From positions 1 to 64,000 of the forward strand of contig DASXKN010000019.1 in NCBI GenBank assembly GCA_036496805.1: a stretch of 64,000 bases of DNA, read 5' to 3'. Of this stretch, positions 8,730 to 15,713 are shown piece by piece (the first letter of the stretch is position 1; every line of letters starts with the position of its first letter). Source of the DNA: SZAS-103 sp036496805. GTDB taxonomy: Bacteria; Pseudomonadota; Gammaproteobacteria; Xanthomonadales; Xanthomonadaceae. Below the pieces are notes generated by a model. The model saw only the letters and a program-made list of their open reading frames with translations, made no database searches and had not been told where the DNA came from. The position numbers were made by a program, and so were the translations under genes.

Positions 8730-10010
8730 ATGTCGCAGCCAGCCAGCCCGGACCGCATGCGGAACGCACCCTACGATCCGGCCGCCCACAGCAGCTACAG
8801 CGACCGCATCGCCTTCGTGGTCGAGCTGGCCAAGCGCCTGCATATCTATGGAACCACCGCGCAGCGCCTCGAGGGCGCGATCGGCGCGGTCGCGCGGCGG
8901 CTGGGACTGCGCTGCAATCCCTGGTCGAACCCGACCGGGATGATCCTGTCGTTTTCCGAAGCCTCCTCCGAGACGACGCTGTACGACTCCACCCAGGTGA
9001 TCCGGCTCGAACCGGGCGGCACCGATTTGCGCAAGCTGTGCGCGGCCGATGCCATCGCCGAGGACGTGATGGCCGGGCACAGCGACCTGCACGAAGGCGC
9101 GGCCGCGCTGCAGGCGCTCGACCGCCCGCCGGGGCGACGCGCGCGGGCGCTGGAAATCCTGTGCTACGGACTTTCGGCGGCTTCCGTCGCCGGCCTGCTG
9201 CGCAACAGCTGGGCCGATATCGGCGTTTCCGGCGTGATCGGCGTGCTGATCGGCGCCCTGCATGTCGCCGGCGTGCGACGGCCGCGCCTGCAGGAAGCCG
9301 AGGAGGCGATCGCGGCCTTCGTCGCGACCCTGCTCGCGGCCGCGTTCGCGGCCTTCATCGTGCCGCTGACCACCAAGACGGTGGTGATCGCGTCGGTCAT
9401 CGTGCTGATGCCGGGGATGATGCTCACCAATGCGGTGTCCGAGTTGTCGAGCCAGCACCTGGTCTCGGGCACGGCGCGTTTCGGCGGCGCGCTGGCGGTG
9501 CTGCTCAAGCTGACCTTCGGCACCCTGGCGGCGATGCAGCTCGTGCGCGTGCTCGGCTGGCACCCGCACGAAGCGGTCGAACACCGCGCGCACCAATGGG
9601 TGGAGTGGGGAGCGCTGCTGGCGTCCGCCTATGCCTTCGCGGTGCTGTTCCGCGCGCATCGCCGCGACTATCCGCTGGTGATGGCCTCGGCCGCGCTCGG
9701 CTATCTCGTCACCCGCTGGGTCGGCTCGCAGCTCGGCAACGACGCCGGCGTGTTCTTCGGCAGCATGGTGGTCACCGCCGCCAGCAATGCCTATGCGCGC
9801 TGGGCGAACCGGCCGGGCGCGCTGGTGCGCGTGCCGGGCATCGTCCTGCTGGTGCCGGGCAGCGTGAGCTTCCGCAGCCTGACCTTCGTGCTCGAGCGCG
9901 ACCTGATCCTCGGCCTGAACACGGCGGTCGCGGTGCTTTCGGTACTCGTTGCGCTGGTGGCCGGCGTGCTGTTCGGCAACCTGCTGGTGCCGGCGCGGCG
10001 GAACCTTTGA
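8730..10010 (+). CDS. ThrE-like threonine/serine exporter family protein (DUF1212/DUF3815)
   Basis: About 426 residues from the ATG at 8730; the open frame begins at 8643, but the upstream part is low complexity. Residues 15-145 form the soluble ThrE N-terminal domain (FVVELAKRLHIYGTTAQRLEGAI). The rest is hydrophobic with about ten predicted membrane segments in two blocks, the single-chain ThrE arrangement. The Corynebacterium prototype exports threonine and serine; here the substrate is inferred only by family. It is divergent from the DMT transporter gene across about 100 nt. Confidence 0.82.
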   Translation: MSQPASPDRMRNAPYDPAAHSSYSDRIAFVVELAKRLHIYGTTAQRLEGAIGAVARRLGLRCNPWSNPTGMILSFSEASSETTLYDSTQVIRLEPGGTDLRKLCAADAIAEDVMAGHSDLHEGAAALQALDRPPGRRARALEILCYGLSAASVAGLLRNSWADIGVSGVIGVLIGALHVAGVRRPRLQEAEEAIAAFVATLLAAAFAAFIVPLTTKTVVIASVIVLMPGMMLTNAVSELSSQHLVSGTARFGGALAVLLKLTFGTLAAMQLVRVLGWHPHEAVEHRAHQWVEWGALLASAYAFAVLFRAHRRDYPLVMASAALGYLVTRWVGSQLGNDAGVFFGSMVVTAASNAYARWANRPGALVRVPGIVLLVPGSVSFRSLTFVLERDLILGLNTAVAVLSVLVALVAGVLFGNLLVPARRNL

Positions 10011-10011
10011 T

Positions 10012-10376
10012 TTGATTGAAGCGAGCGCGAGATGGGACATCCTGTCGCCACTCGCGCGCAAACGGCCGCGGCAAAGCCGCAGCTCGTTTGCCGGAATCGC
10101 GTTCGCGATTCCGCCGGCACGTCCATGTGCCGGTTTCGGGTGTCCAGCGATGAGGTTGTTGGGAAAAGAAAAAACGCCGGCGCGAGGCCGGCGTTCTCTT
10201 TTCTTGTCGCGAGCAAACCACCGCGCTCAAGAATCCGATCCTGGCACATGGATGTGCCAGCGGAATCGCGAATGCGATTCCGGCCAACGTGTCGCGGCTT
10301 TGCCGTGATCGTTGGCGTGGAAGCGGGGCACGATGCCCCATCTTCCGCTGCTTCAACAAAATCAGCGTATCGCGAA
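10012..10376. repeat. Large imperfect palindrome (about 0.36 kb) with a central terminator hairpin
   Basis: This is the gene-free stretch between the ThrE-like and H-NS-like genes. The left arm (about 10012-10160) and the complement of the right arm (about 10220-10376) match in blocks: TTGAAGC, AGATGGG.CATC, CGGCAAAGCCGC, GCCGGAATCGC.TTCGCGATTC and CAC.TCCATGTGCC. Arms diverge at scattered positions, so it is an old or evolving palindrome. The terminator at 10173-10203 is in the loop. It has no coding content of its own and could be a non-autonomous mobile or structured repeat; no target-site duplication was identified. Confidence 0.75.
10173..10203. terminator. Bidirectional rho-independent terminator
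   Basis: Stem AACGCCGGC / GCCGGCGTT with a 5-nt loop, followed by CTCTTTTCTT on the plus strand and preceded by GAAAAGAAAA, which gives a U-rich tract on the minus strand. It separates the convergent ThrE-like (+) and H-NS-like (-) genes. Confidence 0.85.
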
Positions 10377-10733
10377 ATCCTCGAGCTTCTTGCCCTTGGC
10401 GATTTCCGCTGCGAGCCATTTCGGCTGCTTGCCGCGCGCGGCCCAGGTCTGCGAGTGGTCGGCGGGGTTGCGGTATTTCGGGGCGACCTTGCTGCCGGCC
10501 TTGCCCGATTTGCGCGCCGCGCGCTTGGCCGGCTTGGCGGCTTTTTCGGCCTTGGCCGTTGCGGAACCGAAAAGTTCGGCGACCGTGTAGCCCGCCTTGC
10601 GGGCGATGGCATTGATCTGGCGGATGACGCCGGCGGCGGGCTTGCGCTTGGCCAGTTTCTTCTTGCGCTGGCTGGCCCTGGAAATCAGGGCGCCCAGTTC
10701 TTTCGCCGACAGCTTTTCGATATCGATCGACAT
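10362..10733 (-). CDS. H-NS family nucleoid-associated protein
   Basis: About 123 residues from the ATG at 10733 (MSIDIEKLSAKEL). A helical oligomerisation segment (1-55) is followed by an Ala/Lys-rich linker (about 62-85, AEKAAKPAKRAARKSGKAG) and the C-terminal DNA-binding domain (YRNPADHSQTWAARGKQPKWL, about 90-110). The usual core is TWxGRGRxPxW; here the AT-hook-like loop is ARGKQP. It should coat AT-rich DNA and silence transferred genes. The lysine-rich linker is reminiscent of histone H1-like bacterial tails. It is downstream of proS on the same strand, with 139 nt between, probably with its own promoter. Confidence 0.9.
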   Translation of the reverse strand: MSIDIEKLSAKELGALISRASQRKKKLAKRKPAAGVIRQINAIARKAGYTVAELFGSATAKAEKAAKPAKRAARKSGKAGSKVAPKYRNPADHSQTWAARGKQPKWLAAEIAKGKKLEDFAIR

Positions 10734-10872
10734 GATGGTTTCCGTTGGATAGGGATGTTCGCCCGGTATCTCCGGGTGCGCGGATGGTATCCGTTGCGCG
10801 CCGGGAATCAAAACATCGGCATGCCCGGCCGATAATCGCGCGGATTATGCGACGGCCTCGGAGCCGAACAGT

Positions 10873-12588
10873 TCAGCCCGCGCCGAGGCGGGCGAACAGG
10901 GCCGCGCGGTCGAGTTGCGCCGATTCGGCGTCGCGACGCCCGCGATACTCGAAGGTGCCTGCGGCCAGGCCGCGTTCGGAAACCACCACGCGATGCGGGA
11001 TGCCGATCAGTTCGATGTCCGAGAACATCGGGCCGGGGCGCAGGCCGCGGTCGTCGAGCAGGGTTTCGATGCCGGCGCGGGTCAATTCGTCGTACAAATC
11101 CCCGGCAGCCTGGGCGACCTCGGGACTGTTCTTCGGATTGATGATGCACACCGCGACGCGCCAGGGCGCCATCGGCTCGGGCCAGATGATGCCGTTGTCG
11201 TCGTTGTTCTGCTCGATCGCCGCGGCGACGATGCGGGTCACGCCGATGCCGTAGCAGCCCATGTACATGACCTGCGACTTGCCGGCCTCGTCGAGCACGG
11301 TCGCGTTCATCGCCCGCGCGTAGTTCTGGCCGAGCTGGAAGACGTGGCCGACCTCGATGCCGCGGGTGACGCCGAGTTTGCCGTTGCCGTCCGGCGAGTC
11401 ATCGCCCACGACGGCATTGCGGATGTCGGCGACGGCGTCAGGTTCGGGCAGGTCGCGGCCCCAGTTCACGCCGGCGATATGGAAACCCTTTTCGTTGGCG
11501 CCGACCACGAAATCGGCCATCGCCGCGACGTCGCGGTCGGCGATGACGATGATTTTCCTGGCTGGTTTGACCGGGCCGAGAAAACCCGGCTCGCTGCCGA
11601 GGTGTTCGAGGATTTCTGCCTCGGTGGCCAGGCGATACGCGGACAAACCCGGCAGCTTGGCGAGCTTGATTTCGTTGACCGCGTGATCGCCACGCACCAG
11701 GGCGAGCACGAAACCCGCGCCTCCCGCGGTTTCGTCGCCGAACAGGGCCACGGATTTGACCGTGCGCGCCAGCGCGATGCCCATCAGGGCCGCGACTTCC
11801 TCGCAGGTCTTCTGCGTCGGGGTATCGATCCTGCGCATCGTTTCGTTTGCGGCGGGGCGCGGGCCGGGCGCGGCCGCCTGCGCCATCTCCATGTTGGCGG
11901 CGTAATCGGAACCGTCGGAAAACACCAGCGCGTCCTCGCCCGAATCGGCCAGCACGTGGAATTCCTGCGAGGCGTCGCCGCCGATCGCGCCCGAATCGGC
12001 GCGCACCGCGCGGAACTTCAGGCCCAGGCGCGTGAAGATGCGGGTATAGGCCGCGTGCATGTTGCGGTATTCGCGTTCCATGTCCTCGGGCGTGAGGTGG
12101 AAGGAATACGCGTCCTTCATCAGGAACTCGCGCGCGCGCATCACCCCGAAGCGCGGGCGGATCTCGTCGCGGAACTTCAGGTTGATCTGGTAGAAGTTCA
12201 CCGGCAACTGCTTGTACGAACGCAACTCGTTGCGCGCGAAGTCGGTGACGACTTCCTCGGCGGTCGGCGCGTAGCAGTATTCGGCCTGCTTGCGGTCGGC
12301 GATCTTCAGCAACTGGCCGCCGAACTTCTCCCAGCGCCCGGTCTCCTCCCACAGCTCGCGCGGCTGCACGGTCGGCATCAGCAGTTCGACCGCGCCGGCG
12401 CGATCCATTTCCTCGCGCACGATCGTCTCGACCTTGCGCATCACCCGCAGTCCCAGCGGCGACCAGGTGTACAGGCCGGCGCCGAGCTTGCGGATCATGC
12501 CCGCGCGCAGCATCAGGCGATGGCTGGTGATCTCCGCGTCGGCGGGGGTTTCACGGCTGGTATTGAGATGGAATCGCGACAGGTGCAT
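10873..12588 (-). CDS. proS: Prolyl-tRNA synthetase
   Basis: 571 residues from the ATG at 12588 (MHLSRFHLNTSRETPADAE). Class II synthetase motifs are present: motif 1 around GLYTWSPLGLRVMRKVETIV, motif 2 FRDEIRPRFGVMRAREFLMKDAYSF in part, and motif 3 near GIGVTRIVAAAIEQNND. The length and the large insertion between motifs 2 and 3 fit the bacterial type with the editing (INS) domain at about 225-405. It charges tRNA-Pro in the cytoplasm. The frame is open further upstream to 12675, but family members start here. Confidence 0.97.
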   Translation of the reverse strand: MHLSRFHLNTSRETPADAEITSHRLMLRAGMIRKLGAGLYTWSPLGLRVMRKVETIVREEMDRAGAVELLMPTVQPRELWEETGRWEKFGGQLLKIADRKQAEYCYAPTAEEVVTDFARNELRSYKQLPVNFYQINLKFRDEIRPRFGVMRAREFLMKDAYSFHLTPEDMEREYRNMHAAYTRIFTRLGLKFRAVRADSGAIGGDASQEFHVLADSGEDALVFSDGSDYAANMEMAQAAAPGPRPAANETMRRIDTPTQKTCEEVAALMGIALARTVKSVALFGDETAGGAGFVLALVRGDHAVNEIKLAKLPGLSAYRLATEAEILEHLGSEPGFLGPVKPARKIIVIADRDVAAMADFVVGANEKGFHIAGVNWGRDLPEPDAVADIRNAVVGDDSPDGNGKLGVTRGIEVGHVFQLGQNYARAMNATVLDEAGKSQVMYMGCYGIGVTRIVAAAIEQNNDDNGIIWPEPMAPWRVAVCIINPKNSPEVAQAAGDLYDELTRAGIETLLDDRGLRPGPMFSDIELIGIPHRVVVSERGLAAGTFEYRGRRDAESAQLDRAALFARLGAG

Positions 12589-12793
12589 GCGGGTATCGAC
12601 AGGAGAAGGACGAAGGGCTGGGTGCGTCGCCGTGGCGGATCGCGCAGCGAAACATGCCCGGCACGCGCCGGGCATCTGTCAGCGAGGTTAACCGGTCGGG
12701 CCGGTCAGGGGGATTACGATTCGTAAATCTTCGACGGTCCCGGAAACCCGGAATGGCCTGGACAAACCGATCGTGGGCTTGTCCGGATGTTCG

Positions 12794-13117
12794 CTAATGC
12801 GCCGTCGATGCCACTGGCGATCCGGAGTCGCCGGTGCCCATCGGCACGATGTTCTGGTTGGGATCGATGTGGACGACGGTGTAGCGGATGCCAGCCGGAG
12901 GCTTCGCGCTGGAGACATTGATGCTGCCCCCGGCATCCACCCAGCGGTAGAAGACGGTCGGGCCGGCGCCATCGGGTCTGCCGGCTTGGTCCTGCGCAAG
13001 CGGGTGGCTGGAGGCGCGCGCGTGCGAATCGCCGCCGTCGTACCGGGTCGTCCACCACGCCAATCCGCCACCCAGCGCCAGCGCGCCGAGCACCGCCCAA
13101 CCCCAGTGCAGGTGCAT
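12794..13117 (-). CDS. Small membrane-anchored DUF4124 protein
   Basis: 107 residues. The N-terminal hydrophobic segment (WAVLGALALGGGLAWW) acts as anchor or uncleaved signal. A DUF4124-like segment follows (FYRWVDAGGSINVSSAKPPAGIRYTVV), with the family pattern Y-x-W-x-D..G..x-S..P-P.G. Function unknown; DUF4124 proteins are exported or periplasmic. It is 12 nt from the next DUF4124 gene on the same strand, so the two probably form a pair. Upstream of proS, the 205-nt gap beside it (12589-12793) holds one GC-rich hairpin (12652-12673) and nothing else recognisable. Confidence 0.7.
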   Translation of the reverse strand: MHLHWGWAVLGALALGGGLAWWTTRYDGGDSHARASSHPLAQDQAGRPDGAGPTVFYRWVDAGGSINVSSAKPPAGIRYTVVHIDPNQNIVPMGTGDSGSPVASTAH

Positions 13118-13129
13118 GCCGCGGACCGC

Positions 13130-13588
13130 TTACTTGTTGCAGTACAGGTCCGCCTGCTTGGTGGCGTCGCTGAGCGCCTGGTCGTGCTGCGCGGCATTGA
13201 GCGTCACCTGCTTGCCGTCGCCGTTGACGTCCATCTTCACCGTCGGATTCGTCGTCAGGGTGTTCGCGTTGTCGCGCGCCTGCTTGCACAGCTGCTGGCG
13301 CTGCTGCTGCGCCGGGGTCATGCCGGCCGGGGCGCCACTGTCGGAGGACGAGGCGGGCTTCTGGTCGCTGGCGGCGTCCGGCTTGGGCTGGCTCGCATCG
13401 GCCACGTCGGCGAGGGTATCGCCAGCCGTGTTGATGGTTTCGTACTTGATGCCATCGGGCGGCTGCTGCGAATAGTGCGACTGCCCCTGCGCGTCCTTCC
13501 ACTTGTAGACGGTGTTGCCGAAGGCACTGGCGCAGGCAAGCACTCCGAGCGCTGCGGCGAGGCTGATGATGAGGGACGAGTGGCGCAT
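13130..13588 (-). CDS. Exported DUF4124 protein
   Basis: 152 residues from the ATG at 13588. Cleavable signal peptide (LIISLAAALGVLACASAFG), then the DUF4124 motif YKWKDAQGQSHYSQQPPDG, a Ser/Ala/Pro-rich linker and a C-terminal part with two Cys (QLCKQARDNANTL and DLYCNK) that could pair. The open frame extends far upstream without a start supported by homology, so the signal-peptide start is chosen. Function unknown. It resembles the protein at 15285, and both surround the pssA-holD-rimI set. Confidence 0.8.
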   Translation of the reverse strand: MRHSSLIISLAAALGVLACASAFGNTVYKWKDAQGQSHYSQQPPDGIKYETINTAGDTLADVADASQPKPDAASDQKPASSSDSGAPAGMTPAQQQRQQLCKQARDNANTLTTNPTVKMDVNGDGKQVTLNAAQHDQALSDATKQADLYCNK

Positions 13589-13702
13589 ACGACCTCCGGG
13601 GGACGCTGGTCTGGTTGCGGGACGATGGGCCGCACGTAGTGGCACGCCTGCCCAGCGGCTACACTCTAGCGCAATCGCGGCAGCAATCGAACCAGCCCGT
13701 CC

Positions 13703-14491
13703 ATGGAAGACATGCAACGCCCGCCCCCGCGCTCGCGAGGGATCTACCTGCTGCCGAACCTGCTGACCACGGGCGGGATGTTTTCGGGTTTCTACGCGAT
13801 CCTGGCCGCTGCGAGCGGGCATTTCGAGAACGCCTGCGTGGCGGTCTTCATCGCCGGGATGTTCGACGGCATCGATGGCCGGATCGCGCGCCTGACCGGC
13901 ACCAGCAGCGACTTCGGCGTCCAGTACGACTCGCTGGCCGACCTGGTCAGTTTCGGCATGGCGCCGGCGCTGGTGATGTACCACTGGGCGCTGTCCACCC
14001 TGAAGCTCGACGGGGTGACGATGGGCAAGGTCGGCTGGTCGGCCTCCTTCCTGTATGCCGCCTGCGCGGCGCTGCGGCTGGCGCGTTTCAACACCCAGGT
14101 CGGGGTGGTGGACAAGCGCTGGTTCATCGGCCTGGCCAGCCCGGCGGCGGCCGCGACGATGATGTCCTTCGTCTGGACGATGGATCACCTGGACTACAGC
14201 GGAGAGGAGCTCCGCTACGCGGCCTTGGCGGTGACCGTGTGCTCGGGGCTGCTGATGGTCAGCCGGCTGCGCTACTCGAGCTTCAAGGGCGGGCGCGCCA
14301 ATCCTTCGCCGCCGACCGAACGCGTGCCCTTCGTGCTGCTGCTGGTGGTGATCCTGGTCATCGTCGCGATCTACATCTATCCATCCGTGGTATTGCTGGC
14401 GATGGCGTGGCTGTATGCCCTGTCCGGGCCGGCGATGTGGGCCTGGAACAAGCTGCGGCGCAAGCCGGCGCCGGAACCGGGGGCGCCGTGA
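13703..14491 (+). CDS. pssA: CDP-diacylglycerol-serine O-phosphatidyltransferase
   Basis: 262 residues. Integral membrane enzyme making phosphatidylserine from CDP-diacylglycerol and serine, the first committed step to phosphatidylethanolamine. The CDP-alcohol phosphotransferase signature DG-x2-AR-x8-G-x3-D-x3-D is intact (DGIDGRIARL ... FGVQYDSLAD, residues about 54-77). Hydrophobic segments fill the remainder. It belongs to the integral (Bacillus/archaeal-type) PssA group, not the soluble E. coli type. A possible -10 (TACACT) lies near 13662. Its stop overlaps the GTG of the next gene (GTGA). Confidence 0.95.
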   Translation: MEDMQRPPPRSRGIYLLPNLLTTGGMFSGFYAILAAASGHFENACVAVFIAGMFDGIDGRIARLTGTSSDFGVQYDSLADLVSFGMAPALVMYHWALSTLKLDGVTMGKVGWSASFLYAACAALRLARFNTQVGVVDKRWFIGLASPAAAATMMSFVWTMDHLDYSGEELRYAALAVTVCSGLLMVSRLRYSSFKGGRANPSPPTERVPFVLLLVVILVIVAIYIYPSVVLLAMAWLYALSGPAMWAWNKLRRKPAPEPGAP

Positions 14492-14766
14492 GCGCGGCCT
14501 GGTCGGCGGAACAGCGGCGCATCCTCGCCGCGCTCGGCCACACCTTGTACCGGCCGGCCAACGTGCCGGTCGCGGTCGTACCCGGCGGGCCGCTCGCATC
14601 GGCGCTGTTGCGTGCCGCGGGCCTCGACCCGGCGACGACCGACTTCGAAGCCTGGCTGCGCGCGCAGCGCCTGCCTTCTCTGGCTTCGCTGCGCGCCGAT
14701 CCAACGGCAAAGCGTGCGCTCTGGCCGCGCCTGCGCGCCCTGCGTCGCGGCGGGACCGGTCGGTGA
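14488..14766 (+). CDS. holD: Probable DNA polymerase III psi subunit (short HolD homologue)
   Basis: 92 residues from a GTG overlapping the pssA stop; its own stop overlaps the rimI GTG. Two stretches resemble E. coli HolD from memory: an N-terminal LAALGHTLYRP, and near the C terminus LASLRADPTAKRALW (65-79), close to the LTDLRANPTARAALW of E. coli. The position directly before rimI is also that of E. coli holD-rimI. E. coli psi is 137 aa, so this form is shorter. Psi bridges chi (HolC, encoded here at 18949) to the clamp loader. Confidence rests on motif and synteny together; an alignment would settle it. Confidence 0.72.
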   Translation: MSAAWSAEQRRILAALGHTLYRPANVPVAVVPGGPLASALLRAAGLDPATTDFEAWLRAQRLPSLASLRADPTAKRALWPRLRALRRGGTGR

Positions 14767-15239
14767 ACGCCGCGGTCGCACCGCTGCCGCGCCTGCGCGC
14801 CCTGCATGCGCGCGACCTGCCGGTGCTGATGCGGATCGAGAACGAAGCCTACGAATTCCCGTGGACCGATGGCATCTTCCGCGACTGCCTCGCGGCCGGA
14901 TACGAATGCTGGGTGCTGGAGGACGGCGGCGCCCTGCTGGGCTACGGCGTGCTCAGCGCGGCCGCGGGCGAGGCGCATATCCTCAACGTCTGCATCGCCG
15001 CCGCGCATCGCGGGCGCGGGCTAGGCCGCCTGCTGGTGCGACGCCTGCTCGACCTGGCGCGCTGGCACCGCGCCAACCAGGTCTTCCTCGAAGTGCGGCC
15101 GTCGAATCCGAACGCGATCGCCCTCTACCACTCCGAGGGCTTCAACGAGATCGGCCTGCGCAAGAACTACTACCCCGCGCACAAAGGGCGCGAGGACGCG
15201 ATCGTCATGGGCCTGGAACTGCTTCCGCCGCAGCGCTGA
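14763..15239 (+). CDS. rimI: Ribosomal protein bS18 N-acetyltransferase
   Basis: 158 residues from a GTG that overlaps the holD stop. GNAT fold with the acetyl-CoA loop HRGRGLGRLLVRRLL (about 81-95), ILNVCIA before it and the C-terminal NPNAIALYHSEGFNEIGLRKNYYP typical of RimI. It acetylates the N terminus of S18. The substrate pocket AYEFPWTDGIFRDCL is conserved. The three genes pssA-holD-rimI are translationally coupled. Confidence 0.93.
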   Translation: MNAAVAPLPRLRALHARDLPVLMRIENEAYEFPWTDGIFRDCLAAGYECWVLEDGGALLGYGVLSAAAGEAHILNVCIAAAHRGRGLGRLLVRRLLDLARWHRANQVFLEVRPSNPNAIALYHSEGFNEIGLRKNYYPAHKGREDAIVMGLELLPPQR

Positions 15240-15284
15240 GCCGGTCCGGCACGACGCATGCCGGCTGCCGCCACGCCGACGGCG

Positions 15285-15602
15285 TCAGTTCTGTCCGGTG
15301 AGCTGCGAGGACGCGCCCGGATCAGTCGGCGGGGTGGCCGAGTTCTCGATGGTCTCGAACTTCACGCCCTTCGGCGGCGGCTGTTGCGAGTACTGGGAAA
15401 TGCCGTGCTCATCCTTCCACTTGTAGACCACGTTGCTCGGAGGCGGAGCAGGATTGGCCGGGCTTGCGGCCGGACTGGCCGGGCTGGCGGCCTGGTCGGC
15501 CGCACTGGCGGCGGTCGAGGCCAGCAGCGCGAACGCCAACGCGAGGGCGATCGGGGCGGAAAAGCGTGCGAGGCTGGAACGGATCGGGGGATGGTTGCGC
15601 AT
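15285..15602 (-). CDS. Exported DUF4124 protein
   Basis: 105 residues from the ATG at 15602. Signal peptide (ALAFALLASTAASA), a repetitive Ala/Ser/Pro segment (QAASPASPAASPANPAPPP) and the DUF4124 motif VYKWKDEHGISQYSQQPP. It is the third DUF4124 protein in 2.8 kb and is convergent with rimI. Function unknown. The Pro/Ala segment probably spans the periplasm or serves as a flexible tether. The gap between its start and the valS end (15603-15713) shows nothing recognisable. Confidence 0.75.
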   Translation of the reverse strand: MRNHPPIRSSLARFSAPIALALAFALLASTAASAADQAASPASPAASPANPAPPPSNVVYKWKDEHGISQYSQQPPPKGVKFETIENSATPPTDPGASSQLTGQN

Positions 15603-15713
15603 GGGTTGACCGTCGACTGGGTTGGGCAAGGGGGAGGCAGGCGCTCAGGATATGCCGGATTGGGGATGCGTGCTGGCACCGTTCGGGCGATCGGATCGAC
15701 CGCCGGGAAGGAC

